The notes under the pieces: generated by a model
What the model was told of the DNA's origin: nothing
The model's input: only the letters and a program-made list of their open reading frames with translations
Databases searched by the model: none
Program-made: the position numbers and the translations under genes
Assembly (NCBI GenBank): GCA_027559495.1
Contig: JAMXSV010000006.1
Location: 992,001-1,056,000 of the forward strand
Length of the DNA stretch: 64,000 nt
Source of the DNA: Aurifilum marmelostoma
Lineage: Eukaryota > Ascomycota > Sordariomycetes > Diaporthales > Cryphonectriaceae
Direction of reading: 5' to 3'
Shown here: piece after piece, positions 21,588 to 33,743 of the stretch
Numbering within the stretch: position 1 is the stretch's first letter
Layout of the letters: the number at the start of each line of letters is the position of its first letter

Positions 21588-23767
21588 ATGGCGAGTTCAC
21601 AAGATGACGACAGCAGCGAATGGGACAAGAGCACCTCAGAAATCCAGTCTGAGGACTCAGGAAACCTGTTCGCCTCGCGGCCAAACCGCTGGCGCGGTCC
21701 ACCGCAGAGCTGGCGGGCCCTGACAGAAGAGGACCGCCTCACCTACAACGCCCTCGAGCGGCTGCAAAACCAGGACCTGTCGGTGCATCTGTATAATGCC
21801 TTTGCGCTGAAGCATCTGCCTGCGCGCTCTCTACACGCTGAAGCATCGGGCGAAGACCAGGTGTGTGTTGCGAGATCGTGAGAGAGAACAGGGAGAGGAC
21901 AGGAAGCATCTTAGAATTTACAGCTGACATTTTTCATCTTCGTTTGCTCGAGGAATAGGGCCTCGAAGCAGGATCGGGTCAGGCTGTACACACGAAGCCG
22001 TGGGAGCCACCCAGGTCCTGGACGGCATGGCCACTCAGTACACAGCTGATGCCCCCAGATGATTTCATGAAGAGGACAGAGGATGAGGATGAGGCGTTGA
22101 CTTTTCGGCGTGTGGAGAGGCAGGTGCCTAGTTCCAAGCTGGAAGAGGTCATCTCTGCTGCTGTTCTGAGGTGCGCCAAGGAGAGGTTCCGCAAGAGAAG
22201 TCTCGGTGGTCAGGTTCCGAGCTCTTCTGATGTGGCTGCAAACATCAAACAGGACCGTGTGTCGACGGACGCCGAGTCCCTACCTAGTGAGGAGACGGAC
22301 TCTGAAAATGAGAGTGAGGGTACTGGGAGGGTGTTGAAGCCTGCCATGGCTACCGACGATGACGTCTCTTATGAGCTCATAAGACCAACCACTCGAGCAA
22401 TCCTCGAGAAGCTGGACCAGACATTGACCGTCCTGCACAACGCTCGTATGTCGAGCACGCAAGACTTGGCAAATGAATCAGAAGACATCACATCCTCCTC
22501 AGAAGATGAGGATATGTACGACACTGCGACCCGCGGTCGTCGGTCCCGGTCTCGGGCCACATCGCGCGTCAGCACCGAGCGTGCTCGCTCACGAAGCACA
22601 TCGCTGGCGAATACGGATCGCAAAGCTCTGGATTCTGAACCCCAGAAGAGAAAATCCAGACGTGGGCGTAAGCCTACGTCGATGCCCAGAGAGGGCGAGA
22701 CCCAGCGAGAGTTCCTCATCAGACGTGCCAAGGAGCAGAAGAAGAAACGGCCTGTATTCTCGGATGAGGAGGACGGAGGCACGACTACAGCAGCAGAGAG
22801 CGCCAAGTCGTCGGGCAGAAAGCCACAGGGAAGGAGGAGAAGCAAGCGGCGGCAGAGCTTCGACGAGACTGACGAATACTGGATGCAGAGGAGATCGGAC
22901 AGACTAAACCTGCGTGACTGGGGCGATGTTATGGGTGCTGCTGCTCTAGCTGGCTTTTCGCCGGATGTTATCAAGCGCGCGACGCAGAGGTGTGCGAACC
23001 TGTTCCATCAGGGCATGGATATGCACACCATAGCTGACGACGGAGCCGTCGAGACGAGGCGCTACTTACCCGGTGAGGACGTGCCACCCTCAAGGGCCTC
23101 GGATGATGGCGAAAACAAAGCCGACGGCTCCGGAATGCTCTATATACGTTCGGCAATTCGGGCATCCAGGGTCACGCCGAGCAGGTCCGCCTCGCCAGAA
23201 ACGATCACTGAGGAGAAGCGCGGCCGTAAGGCACCTAGAAAGCCACAGAGACGGAGCGGCTCTCGTGCGCCCTCGAAGGGCCCGCTCTTCTGCCCCCATG
23301 CAGACTGCGAAAGGGCGACCCGGGCTTTCGATAGGCTTTACAATCTGAGGCGACATTTGAAAAGAGTACACGGAGATGCGAGCTCGAGCGCAAGCGAAGA
23401 GGAGGGCGCAGAAGACGAGTCGCTTATGGAGCAACATAATCGGAAGCGACAAACGCGGAGCCCCGCCGTGGGACAGCATTTCTGCCCCCACGCTGACTGT
23501 CAGAGGGCGTATACAGGCTTTGATAGGATGTACAACCTAGAGAGGCATCTGAAGCGTGTTCACGGCAACGGGAGTATGGCCAGAAAGGCGATGGGGAACT
23601 CGGAGACGGCACACCTGCTTGGCGGTGTTCATCGTGATGGACACCTCGAGCCCATACACGCCCAAAAAGGCTGGAGAACAGAGGACGCTAGGAAGAGGGC
23701 TCCGAGGACGTCAGAGAAGCGGCGGAGGCGTGGCTCTGCACCAGATGATGAACAGAGCGCAGCGTGA
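21588..23767 (+). CDS. Rrn9-domain RNA polymerase I factor-like protein with two C2H2-type zinc fingers
   Basis: Exons 21588-21860 and 21959-23767, with a 98-nt phase-0 intron (GTGTGT donor, ATAG acceptor), give about 693 residues. The N-terminal 90 residues contain NRWRGPPQSWRALTEEDR and DLSVHLYNAFAL, which match my knowledge of the Rrn9 domain (Pfam PF10680) of the RNA polymerase I upstream activation factor. After the splice comes KPWEPPRSWTAWPL, again typical. The middle is long, Ser/Arg/Glu-rich and likely disordered, with an Arg-Ser dipeptide region. Near the C-terminus are two near-identical fingers of Cx4Cx15Hx4H type (about residues 534-562 and 598-626), each containing FCPHADC and YNLxRHLKRVH. 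Likely role: rDNA promoter binding or activation in the nucleolus. Yeast Rrn9 is much shorter and lacks fingers, so orthology is probable but not proven. Confidence 0.75.
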
Positions 23768-23891
23768 CGAGAAAGCGACTCGTTTGAAAGAGCTACTTCA
23801 TATTTTACCAACGCAACCCATTCTGAGTGCTGGCGCTCAATCTTGCGGCCTCGTCCAGGAAGCCAACAGCGACTCTTTTCTTCTCTTCCCC

Positions 23892-24693
23892 TCACTTCTT
23901 GTCACCAAACTGTCTCGCGACCTCAGCTGCAAAATCACCAAGCTTGTCAAATTTCCACTGGAAACTGACCTCACCATCCTTCACCATGCGCTCATAATCG
24001 CCCCCAATCCCCTCGCCCTCCTTCTTATCGCCGCCCCTCGAGATCCAACAGCTCCTAAAGCCCAGCGCCTTGGCAGCAGTGTGGTCCACCCGGAGGCTCC
24101 TCGCCACGTGCAGCAGCTCGCCCTTGTCCACATCGACGCCCAGCTCGTCCCGCGCCCTGCGGAACAGGTACTCAAAGTTTTTGGCGCTGGGCTTGTAGCT
24201 CCCAATGTCCTCAGCCGTGTACACGGCGTCAAACGGAACCTCGCCGAGCGGCCCTGCCGTCGTGCGCGCAATGTTCTCGTTGTCGATGTTGGACAGGATA
24301 ATCAGCTTGTAGTGCCGCTTGAGCACCCGCAGCGCCTCGATCGTGTCCGGGAACGCAGGCCACCTCCCAGGCCCCTCCGCCATCTCCTGGTACGCCCCGT
24401 CCGCCACCTTATCCGCGACGCCCAGCTCCTGCGCAAGCTTCCGCATGGCCGTGCTCAGGTTCACGTCGTACTTGAGCGTCGGCTGGGTCCGCTCCAGCTC
24501 GTTGGAGAAGGAGTCGAAGCGCTGGAGGGCGCCCCCTCGGGTCCTGGGCGAAGGCGTGGTCCGCGGGCAGCTGGTCGATGATGGGCTGCAGCGCGGCCAC
24601 GAGGCCGGGTTCCCATTCAATGAGCGTGCCGTAGCAGTCAAAGGACAGGGCCTTGTAGCCCGTGAGGTCGGTTGTGTTGTCGACTTGGGCCAT
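23892..24693 (-). CDS. HAD-superfamily type II haloacid dehalogenase-like protein, frameshifted
   Basis: Read from ATG at 24693 to TGA at 23892. The N-terminal part has haloacid-dehalogenase motif I (FDCYGTLIEWE, nucleophile Asp) and the cap-domain start. The remainder lies in another frame and carries the cap (FDSFSNELE), motif II (IILSNID), motif III Lys (SYKPSAKNF) and the motif IV region. The frames meet at a G5 run on the coding strand (C5 at 24532-24536), where one base too many breaks the gene. With four bases the frame runs through and yields about 266 residues, normal for the family. Family role: cytosolic hydrolysis of 2-haloalkanoates or phosphate esters; the natural substrate in fungi is usually unknown. 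Either an assembly error or a young pseudogene. Convergent with the Rrn9-domain gene, 124 bases away. Confidence 0.8.
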
Positions 24694-25421
24694 GATGGTG
24701 AGGTTGGGGGTTCAATGCAGAATGTCGAGGAAGCCCTGGGTTGACGAGTTAGTCCCTTAGCAACGAGAGCAGTTGCAATAGAATTCTATGAGGAGAGGGA
24801 AACCAAGAATCGGAATTTCATTCTTTGATTCTACTGGCCTTTTTATACGTACACATTGTGGACCGGTATCGCCACCGCGCCCTTTGGTCTAGTCCTCCGC
24901 AGTTGAACTCCAACTACTCCACTCGGAAGGGCGTATATGCCGATGCTGTGATGTTCACCTGCAGATTTCAACGGTTCCGGGCCGGTCAAGTCGATATTTT
25001 TGATACCTTTCCAGTTCTAGAAATAAGCTGGATCCTCGTTTGGCTTGATTGATTGTCTGTTAGCTACGGTTGCATGATCCAATTCGATCGGACAAGTAAC
25101 AAGACAGACAAGAGGTCACGCATGTGAATTTGTAAAAGGACGTGTCGAAATAATGGAATTGAATTCACTAAGGCGAGAGACATCATACGACACCGCATTC
25201 CAAAGGGGTATCAGAAATACTGAATAAAACCTACACCAAACACTCCGTGTCTTCTGCACACCATGCCAGGCATTGCAGTCGTAGTCATTTGAAAAAAAGA
25301 AGCAGACAGCCGCCCCTTACCATCTCATCAAGTCCACGCGTCGTCCACTACCCAAATTTCCGAGACATCAAAAATGCCTCTATTAATGACAATATGAAAT
25401 GCCATGCAGTAACCCAGCGTC
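24694..25421. other. intergenic spacer
   Basis: The left part is the promoter of the HAD gene and the right part the 3' region of the kinesin gene. Moderately A/T-rich. No gene, tRNA or repeat recognised. Confidence 0.5.
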
Positions 25422-28400
25422 TTATTGCTGTCGTCGAGGGCTCCTTCTCCTCTGCGTGCTCTGTGACAATTCTGAGGGGGGCAAATTCTCAACTCCGTCG
25501 AGACGCATCTTTTTATTCTTCCCCTCCCGTGGGATCCGACTTGTGCCCTTCTTGACGATGGGCATCGTGTTCTCGTCGCCGGGTGGGAGAACCGACAGGA
25601 CACTCGCAGACGGATCAAACACTAGCGAGCTGGTCGTCAGATTCGTATTCACGTCACGTAGACTAGAAGCCAGGGGGTTTCGTGTGTTTGAGTCAGATGA
25701 TGTTGGTCGGGATGGCGATCGGGCCTGCTCCGAGTGGTCCAAGTCGTTGAAAATCTGCGCCTGCGGTGGTGCCGGTGTCCATCTGCCAGGGGTGGCAATT
25801 GCTCGACTTGGTGTTTGGGCGTTTGATCCATCTCGCATGCCGCCGATAAGGGCATCCTGGGAGGCTGTTCGGGGTAGGTGGGTGGGGTACTGGTATTGGA
25901 CCTTCTCTGGTGTCTCTCCTGTGGGCTCGTATTCTCGAATGTTGGTGTCGGAGATGTCTTGTCGCAGCCTGCTCAGTGGCTGGCAAAGCATGTCGCTCAG
26001 AGGTTCGAGATCACCCTGTAAGCATTCCACGTCTGCTTCCATGTCTGTCTTGAGACCCTGGACACGCGAGAACGTCTCTTTGTAGTGATTGGAGATGTTT
26101 GAGAACGAATCTCCCACGGTAGCCGATAATTGATCCACAGATTCTGAGTGTTGGCTGTGGTGATCAGCATTCTCGCGTCGAGCTCTGGTTAAGAAATTAT
26201 CCAGGTCCTTCATCTGGAGTTCCATGTCCACCATCTGCTGATCCACAACGCGAACCGTCTCTTGGTGCACAGACTGTGTCGTGTTTTGTATAGATGTGCT
26301 GTGATCACGCGCGGTCTGTTTTGTTTTGCAGATGTCAGCGAATGCTCTCGAAGCACAACACAATCACACCGGAGACTTACAACCCAGTCGTCCTTGAGCT
26401 TCGTCTTCACGATTTCTCTCGACCTGGCAACATCCTGCAGCATTTTCTCCTCGTCCAAGCCCAGCTGATCCATGCCAGCTGAGTAGATCGCCACCTGACC
26501 CCCGAAGGCCTCATTGGCCCCGTTAACATGGTGCTGGATCTTGGTGGCCTTGCCAGCGAGACGAGACTCTTGCTGCTCGGCATGAGCATTGATGAGGCCG
26601 GTGATCTGCGTCAACAGCTTCTGCCGGTCCTCGGCAGCTTGTTTGCGCTCCTCCTCAATCACCTCTTGGATCTGATCAGACGCTGATTCGTTTGCCTGAA
26701 CCATAGCCTGACTTGCCTCCTCTAACTGGCGCCTCAGGTTATCGGACTCGCTCCGTTGGGACCCAAGATGCTGGAGCAAGTCCTCGAAGATTGATTTGAA
26801 GTCCTTGCCGAGAGAGTTGTAGGAGGTGTGCAAGTGATTGTGGAAAGTATCCAACTCGCTGAGCACATCCGCCGCTATTCTCTCTGCCGCCGTCGCTATC
26901 GCTAGGAGGCTCTGCCCTACCCGCTCCTTGATGTTGTCTCTGACCTCCATGATCTCTTCCAAGACAGTGTCCATCTCCTCCTTAGAGCGCTGCTTCTGCT
27001 CTACTAAGTCGTCTCGTGAGGTTTCAAACCTCCGAAGATTCTCGTCAAGAAAGCTCTGCGTTGCGGTGAGCCTCTGCAGTTCCTTCTGCACAAAGGCTTG
27101 CATCCTTTCGGAAACGCTCGAAATGTGGGCATCCTGATCTTTTCGGAAATCCTGGATCCTGCTCTCGACGAGTTCGGTGACGTCTGTGACTTGGGCTTGT
27201 GACATGGCCCAGGTACTACGGTTCAGGTCCTGCAAGTCTGATTTTCTCTTGTCCTTTGCGCGAAGCCCACCAACATCGCCTACCGTCTTCCTCAACGTGG
27301 CGATGAGCTCTCCTCCGACGGCTGTCAGCTTTTGTTCTGTCATTTGGTGCGCTTTTCGAACGTGCGTCTCCTCCGCAAGTGACTTTCGTGTAGCTTCCAA
27401 GATGATCTCCGTCTGGTCTAAGATCTCTTTTGTGTCATCAAGCTGCGCTTTGGTGCCCTCGTGCTCTTTCTTGAGTCCCATAAAGCTCGAAGTCAAGGAA
27501 AAGAGCTCCTGCACCTTGATGCGCAGGTTTGACTCCAGCGTCTCGATCTTGGCGGCCTGCTCATCAGCCAGAATGCGACGCGATTCGCTCTGTGCCGTCA
27601 TCTCCTCATAAACCTCGTTGGTGAGATGTACACCGTTGCGCAGCCGGGTGGCGATCAGCTCCGTCTTCAGCCTCTCAATCTCTGCCGTGAACTCCTTCAG
27701 CAGGGCCTTCTTGTTGATCAGAGTGTTGACCTGCGGCTTGTTCTTGATATTCTTGGCCCGGAACGCATAGTCTAGTGTTGAGATGGTCTCCTCCAGATTG
27801 CTCTTGGCTGGTGATATGGTAGCAATGATGCAGGTCTTGGTCCGCCCTCCAAGTGAGTCCTGGAGCAGCCGTGTGAGTTTCGACTCCCTATAAGGGATGT
27901 GCGAGCTCTTGTCAGTCAGCGCATTGATGACACGACCAAGCGTCAGCAGGCTCTTGTTGATGAGACCCGCCTCTGCAGCTCGCTTGTTCTCCGCCCCAGA
28001 CCGCTGGATGTTCTCGCTGCCCGCAAGGTCCACCAGGTTCAGCTTTCCGAGGCTGATGAAATCATCACCACCCCCTTGGCGCTTGGCGTGAACAGTGATT
28101 GTGAAGACGGTATGACTCCGACTGCTCAGATCATTGCACTTGGTTGCGGCGACCTGGCGTCTTAAGCTTCCTTCCTGGAGTCGCGCAATACCCTCGGCCG
28201 CGTTTGTGATGTGTCGCTCCTCGACACCCTGCACGATTGTGGTGGCATGGCCCTTCTTGGACAAGTCATCGAAGATCTTCAGCTTGGCGTTCTCGTCGGG
28301 CGTGAGCAGGTCGCGAAGCTCCTCGTTGTAGAGCTCTATGAATGAGCACCGGACGCAATTCTCGGTCCCGTCGGCCTCGAGCTTGTTGAACAGGGCCTGC

Positions 28401-29042
28401 AGGACACGAGGGATGATGCCAGCATCGGGAGCAAGAAGCCCCAGGGACTCGGTCATGTCGCCAGACATGGTGTAGGTCTTTCCAGTACCAGTCTGGCCAT
28501 AAGCGAAAATGGTGCAGTTGAAACCAGCGAGCATCTGCAGTGATCAGTCAGCTTTGCACGCACTTTGTGCGGTCTTCTCCGTCACCTCCGCCCAGACTCA
28601 CCTGGCCCAAGATGGGTTTCACCACATCATCGAAGACCATAGACTGGTCTGCTGCCTGCGAGAAGACGCGATCAAAGGCATAGGTCTTGTTGCTGAGCGC
28701 ATTGGGACCCATGGACAGCTCAATGTGCTTGCCCATCGCGCCGTCCGTATTGACGACAACCGCGCTGTTCTCACGGACCTCGCGCTCGTTGCGCCCTCGA
28801 CACCGCACCACGACATTGATGTTCGTCTCCTCGTTGAACTCAGAGTCGAAGTCGCGTTCCTTGCGCTTGATGCCTGCAGCGTTCGGCGCAGATGAGGTGG
28901 ACTCTGCAGGGGATGTGGCAACGGACCTGTCGTGTCGCGGGGTGGCGGCGGCGCTCTGGGGCCGGAAGGAGGGAACGCGTGACGCTTGACGGATGCTTGA
29001 GCGCCCGGTGGCAGCGGATCGTGATGGAGGGGGAGGAGGCAT
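25422..29042 (-). CDS. bimC: kinesin-5 motor (BimC/Cut7/Eg5)
   Basis: Three minus-strand exons, 29042-28602, 28534-26381 and 26315-25422, with GT-AG introns of 67 and 65 nt, all phase 0. The product is about 1162 residues, close to A. nidulans BimC. Order of domains: a basic Pro/Ser-rich N-terminal extension (1-75); the motor domain, with P-loop GQTGTGKT (160-167), switch I NDLSSRSH (281-288) and switch II DLAGSE (316-321); the neck; a long coiled coil with bipolar-assembly spacing; and a C-terminal BimC box (TGETPEKVQYQYP, Thr about residue 1000), the Cdk1 site that targets kinesin-5 to spindles. Known role: tetrameric plus-end motor that slides antiparallel microtubules and separates spindle poles; essential in many fungi. 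The start is the first ATG; the upstream open frame contains only non-ATG codons. Assignment is firm. Confidence 0.95.
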
Positions 29043-29863
29043 GGTGGTTGAGGATCTGGCGCCCCTCCTCAGGGGAGCTGAGCGTTTGGAATCCAGCGCG
29101 GCGGTTTGTTGTGGGATCAACTTCGGGTGGGAGAAGGTAACGCGCGCTCAACCAGAAACTCCTGGTAGTCTTTGTTTTTTTTTTTAATACTCGAGATTCA
29201 AATGAATGTTGTTGAACCCAAGGACCAAAGGATCAAATTGTGGTAGAAGCATTGGTATATCGAAATAGTGTAAAATACAAGTAACGTCAGCAGCTCAGGC
29301 GCATGCGTGTGTACAGCTGTGCCAGGATCAAGAGCCGAGACATGAGCACATGAAATAGAAAGCTACACCTGAGGGCTGCTCGGTTTGCTTTGGAGGCGCG
29401 TACCATGCCTAGTATTGACTCCACGGCGGGTCGGCTGCTGTAGGACCCCTGTATCTCCATTCTTTAGCGGAGCATTGGAGCCGTGGACCGTCGTCACAGC
29501 AACTATCGATACTGGACCCTTGCACGCTTGAACCTCCCTGGTGACACCTGCAGATGACGTCTCAGAGGACCCCGCGTCCCACCCCCCTCCCTAGTAATTG
29601 CCCTACCGCCTGCTAGAGGTCCCCTAAAGGCTGAAGGGTCCCCTGAGCTGAACCGCATCACGCGGCAGGTCCGCGATCGAGTGACTACCACTTGCCGGAT
29701 TCATCAGGAACGTGAGAAGGAGTAGTTGCTGCTCTGTCCACAATCTTCTCACACACAGAATACCGTGGCCTACGAGACGATCCGAAACACAACGTACTTT
29801 CTCATAACTGATCATTGTAGCCAGCAGTCTACTCGTATACCACCAGCATATCATATCAACACG
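29043..29863. other. divergent intergenic region, kinesin-5 / PHAF1-like gene
   Basis: About 820 bases between two divergent start codons, holding both promoters. A T-rich run lies near 29173-29186. Nothing else recognised. Confidence 0.5.
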
Positions 29864-31517
29864 ATGTCGTCGCTGTTCACCGCGCAGCTCCATCCAGGGC
29901 GCGCTTTGGGATTCTTAGGTAGGGACATCTCTTCATCCTGAAAGACCGTAGAAAGTTGCCAATCCAGAGCTGCTGCTAACTTGATTCCTTTCCCTCTCTC
30001 GTGTTGTAGTCCTCGGTGCGTCCCTTCACGATATCTTGACCCGACTCAAGGCGGAGCCTCAGCGATTCCCCAGACTCGAGCTCGCCTACGCCCCCGAAAA
30101 CCCGGTCAACGAGCCTGTCACGGTGACACTGCCTGCGAATGGCATCAGGATACGTTTTGATGGGCCCGAGCAGCGCCTTCGTTTAATAGAGGTCGTCGAC
30201 TTTTCGAAGAACCACATCACCTTCAAGGATCAGAACACCGAGCGCGACCTGGTGAAGCCCCCTGCCGAGCCGTCGACCGACGTGAGCGCCGCAGCCGAAC
30301 CTACATTCAAACACATATACCAGCGCTTTCTGGGTCCAACCTATGACGGCGAGTTCATACCGGCTGCCGATGGCCAAGACATGGGCATCTACGTTCTTTC
30401 GTATCCAGGCGTTGCCTTCACCTTTCCTCTATCTGGATCGGCGTACTCGCCCGACAAGGACGTCGTGACCCTGCTGTCTTCAGCGACACGAGCGGCTACC
30501 TCGATGGCGGTCTTCAACGGAGACTCTTGGGCTCAGTCTCGAAAGATGCTCTGGACTGAGGTTCTGCCCAGCATCAAGACATTCGCACCACTTGCCAAGG
30601 GCAAGGATGTGTGTCCTGATGAGATTTCGCTTGTCAAGATACACGGCGGCGGAAAGCTTCAGCTCTTCAAGAGGTGGACCACCAACTCTGTCTGGATCTC
30701 GCTGGGCGAGACAACACCACAGGAGCTCGTGGCTGAACTTGGTCCTCCTGACGCGATCTACCGGAAGAATGACCAGCGCATGTACATCCACAAGATAAGA
30801 ACAGCCAGCAACAGTCGAACGAGGCCAGATAGCGATGATCTCAGGCGACAGGGCGACTCGACAGACACGGACCAGTCCTCAGCGCACACAACGTCTGAGG
30901 ACTCGAATGACGATGAGGCGATTGATGATGATGTGGCGGCCAATGTGTCCGGGGAGTGCTTCTACAACTATTTTTACCTCGGCTTTGATGTGCTCGTCTC
31001 GGCACCAACGACCCCATCAGAGCCACCTCTCTCACAAGACTCGTCGATTGTCCCAGAAAAGATGGTCAAGGTTGCATCACCAGATCGTCTGGTGGCAACC
31101 AAGCTGATACTCCATGGGAATGTACCAGGCTCCTATCCATTCAACCGACACAGACGTTGCAGGTGGGAAATTGCATATCTCGATTACGCCTCACCAGAAA
31201 CACCGATCAACGCGGAGACTGTCTTTCCAGATATCCAAAAGCACCTTCGGCAAGAATGGCAGTACATCTACTCCTCAGAGGCGGAAGCAATCCAGAAGCA
31301 GAGAGGTATGGTACTCAACCGCGGCTGGGGAGACAGCCCTGGGAGCAGTATCGAGTTTCTTGGTGGCTGGGAGGACAGCAGTGCCCACGTGGCACCAGGT
31401 GTTGGCCCCAAGCGCGCTGACGGGACCGAGGACTCTACTACTACTCTGTACGGATTCCCCGGCCTGGTCTTCGAGGTTCTCAAGAATGGCTATGTCAGCG
31501 CGGTGACTGTGTTTTGA
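29864..31517 (+). CDS. UPF0183 / PHAF1-family protein
   Basis: Exon 1 is tiny (29864-29918, 18 codons plus one base). A 91-nt phase-1 intron follows, then exon 2 at 30010-31517, giving about 520 residues. Matches to the family I know as UPF0183 (human C16orf70/PHAF1): the N-terminal GRALGFLVLGASLHDIL, a GIRIRFDGPEQRLRLIEV strand pair, the central GxxFTFPL region and the C-terminal CFYNYFYLGFDVL followed by LHGNVPGSYPFNRHRRC. An Asp/Ser-rich insert of about 50 residues between GPPDAIYRKNDQRM and CFYNYF is a fungal addition. In animals PHAF1 binds BCAS3 and is recruited to phagophores with PI3P/PROPPIN partners; a role in autophagy-related membrane traffic here is inferred by homology. The short first exon is supported by exact phase and family-like sequence across the junction. 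Confidence 0.88.
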
Positions 31518-31983
31518 AGACCCGCTTGCTACAGGGGATCAATAGTAATGACTTCATCTTTGTTTTTTTTTCCCCTGGATTTCCTAGCCAGGATTATGGG
31601 AGTTTTTTGGGTGCATTGAATAAGGGTGATCAGAGCTAGATCAAGAGTCTCCTGGCGTTTAAGAGCACGGCCAGGTGCGCTGCATGTATAGAAGTCCCTA
31701 GGCATTACCTTCTATATAATATTCAGGTCATTTGTCAATTTTAGCTTCCAGTGAGTGTTCTATCGGTCTTTCGCCCTGCAATACGCCCACGGCCGTGAAG
31801 GACTGGGCGTCAACATAGTAGGGCTAATCACTTGTAATCTCAGGCTGTGGACAAATTGACTTGTTAGAGATCACAGCATCGAGTAGCCTCTCGTACCGAG
31901 AATTCTCCAGGCACGACAAGATGAGAAAAAACTTATGATATTTGAACAGAATGCATATCTTCATTTCTTGGTCATCTGTATGG
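31518..31983. other. intergenic spacer
   Basis: 3' region of the PHAF1-like gene (a T-rich run near 31563-31572) followed by A/T-rich DNA up to the P450 relic. No gene seen. Confidence 0.5.
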
Positions 31984-32940
31984 TCAAACCGACGCAGTGA
32001 TCTCCTTTCCCTGGCTTTCTACCCTTTCAACAGCCTTGAAATGCACCCAAAACGGCGGCCTCTTCCAGAACGTAAGACATTTGAAGTCCTTTCCCTGACC
32101 AGGCACAGTCTCCAGATCAAACTGCCACAGGACCTTAGCGACACACAGTCGAAGCACGCCCGAGGCTATAGCCCCGCCGGGACAGCCTCTGGGACCCTGG
32201 CTAAATACTTTGGAGGCCTTCAGGTCGTCTTCTCTGTACTTCAGATCGTACCTCGGATGGCCCGCGGGCAATCGCCTTTCCGGGCGGAACCTGAGCGGTC
32301 CAGCAAAGAAGCGTGGGCTCCTTGCCGCGCTGAAGTAATTAGCTTATCTGGCAGGTAATCTATATTTTCCCGAGAAAGAGTTCTCAGCAACATGCAGGTC
32401 GTTATGGGCTTCTTGAGGGGGTTCGATCTTGATGAGACATAATGAGAGGGAGCATGGATCTTAAAGTTACACCTTCAGGGATGTATGCCCCATCTACCAT
32501 AGCAACGGGACTTACACGGGGCAGACCATCAACGGTGTCCTGGTGAAGCCGGAAACCCTCCTGCGCGCAAGCCTGCAAATACTTTGAACCTGCCGTCGTC
32601 TCGCTACTGATGGCATCGTAGCTTGCAAACGCGCCCTGGATCTCGTCTACCAGTGCTGCGTCGGCTTCCGGCTCCCCGAGTAGGAAAAACAGGCAAGAGC
32701 AAAACTGGTTCGCCAAGGGCCCGCCACGTTTTCCAGGTGGTAGAGCTGTTTCTTGCATCTCGGCTCCTCTGTCTCCTCCTGCTCCGACATCCTTCATATT
32801 CTGGACAAAAGTGTCGATATGTTTCTATACAGCCGCCTCGCCCTGATATTCCTCGTGCTAAGCGCAGGTGCGGGTTTCTACTTGCAGAGTGGATGAAATA
32901 AGAGGTTGTAAACGATCCGCTATACGCAGTAGGTGATAGC
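31984..32940 (-). pseudogene. cytochrome P450 relic, internally deleted and frameshifted
   Basis: Pieces of one P450 run in order on the minus strand. Near 32919 there is an N-terminal RIVYNLLFHPL hook, normally just after the membrane anchor. Next, around 32790-32750, is the pre-I-helix MKDVG...EMQETAL stretch. From about 32700 come the helix J/K parts (FFLLGEPEADAALVDEI, a FASYDAI block and a degenerate K-helix EGFRL). Then GLPRVSPVAMVDGAYIPEGV, and RFRPERR with the heme loop FSQGPRGCPGG and LRLCVAKVLWQFDLE at the 31984-32271 end. They sit in different frames with stops between them. Roughly 200 residues between the N-terminal hook and the I-helix region are absent. Remaining motifs resemble fungal secondary-metabolism P450s (CYP65-like), but the copy cannot encode an enzyme. 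Confidence 0.85.
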
Positions 32941-33743
32941 ATATATCGAATGAGGCGTGTAAGGCTGACATCTGTGATGAAATGACTGCAAGGCTAGCAG
33001 CCACATATAGGCTGGTGGGCAGATTGGTGCTGGTCTGACCCGAAAGATAGCCTACTGTAGCAGTGCCATGACGGGGTATTTCGTCTTATTTGGCACTTGC
33101 AATCAAGCACAACCCCTGTCCGGTCAGGCCAAGTAGTGGGATCACATACTCAAGAACGTTGAGAGGGGAGATCTGAAGTAAGACGAACGCCATCAAAGGT
33201 ATATATAAATGTACGTTGCTCGAGGAAGATTGAATGTCTGCTCAGCTTTCCTATCACATGGTGGGGAATCGACCCTAGCACTTACTCGGCTATGCATTTT
33301 CTTCTGAGACGTCGTGATGATCCTCACATTGATTCGCAGCACTCAGGTTGAGGTCCTCTGTCGCTTCCTAGTGCTGTCATGGGTATCTCACCCTGGGCCT
33401 TTTGGTTGGAAGTTTGGCAACCAATTTCGGCGACGGTCGATTCCTGGGCAACGTCGCCAATAGCCTGTACTGTTCTACCTTCCGCAGCCAGGATTGGAAA
33501 TGACCGCCTCTAGCCACTAACCACTCGTGAAATATGTGAACTCTGTATGGCAGAGCTTCAACTCCGTCTTCGCTATGAACTTGATTGCGCGGGATCTAAG
33601 CCAATATGTCGAGAATGATACTCCTCCTTCAACCTGGCGAGACGAGCTCTCGAGTTAAGTTTGAATGCGCATGGGATGAGAAGCCATGAGCTCTTCAGGT
33701 GTCACAAGACTGTTGCTGGGCTTTTCTCCCATCACAATGCATC
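32941..33743. other. intergenic spacer
   Basis: Upstream flank of the P450 relic and 3' flank of the DUF726 gene. No missing P450 middle part was found here, nor any other gene. Confidence 0.5.

Noticed and set aside
23556..24581. 341-codon + frame across the Rrn9-domain gene end and the HAD gene
   Set aside because: Overlaps two recognised genes in other frames and has no motif; it is a shadow frame.
24409..24641. An intron instead of a frameshift in the HAD gene
   Set aside because: The protein on both sides of the G5 run is contiguous with the family, leaving no residues to remove and no GT-AG pair in place.
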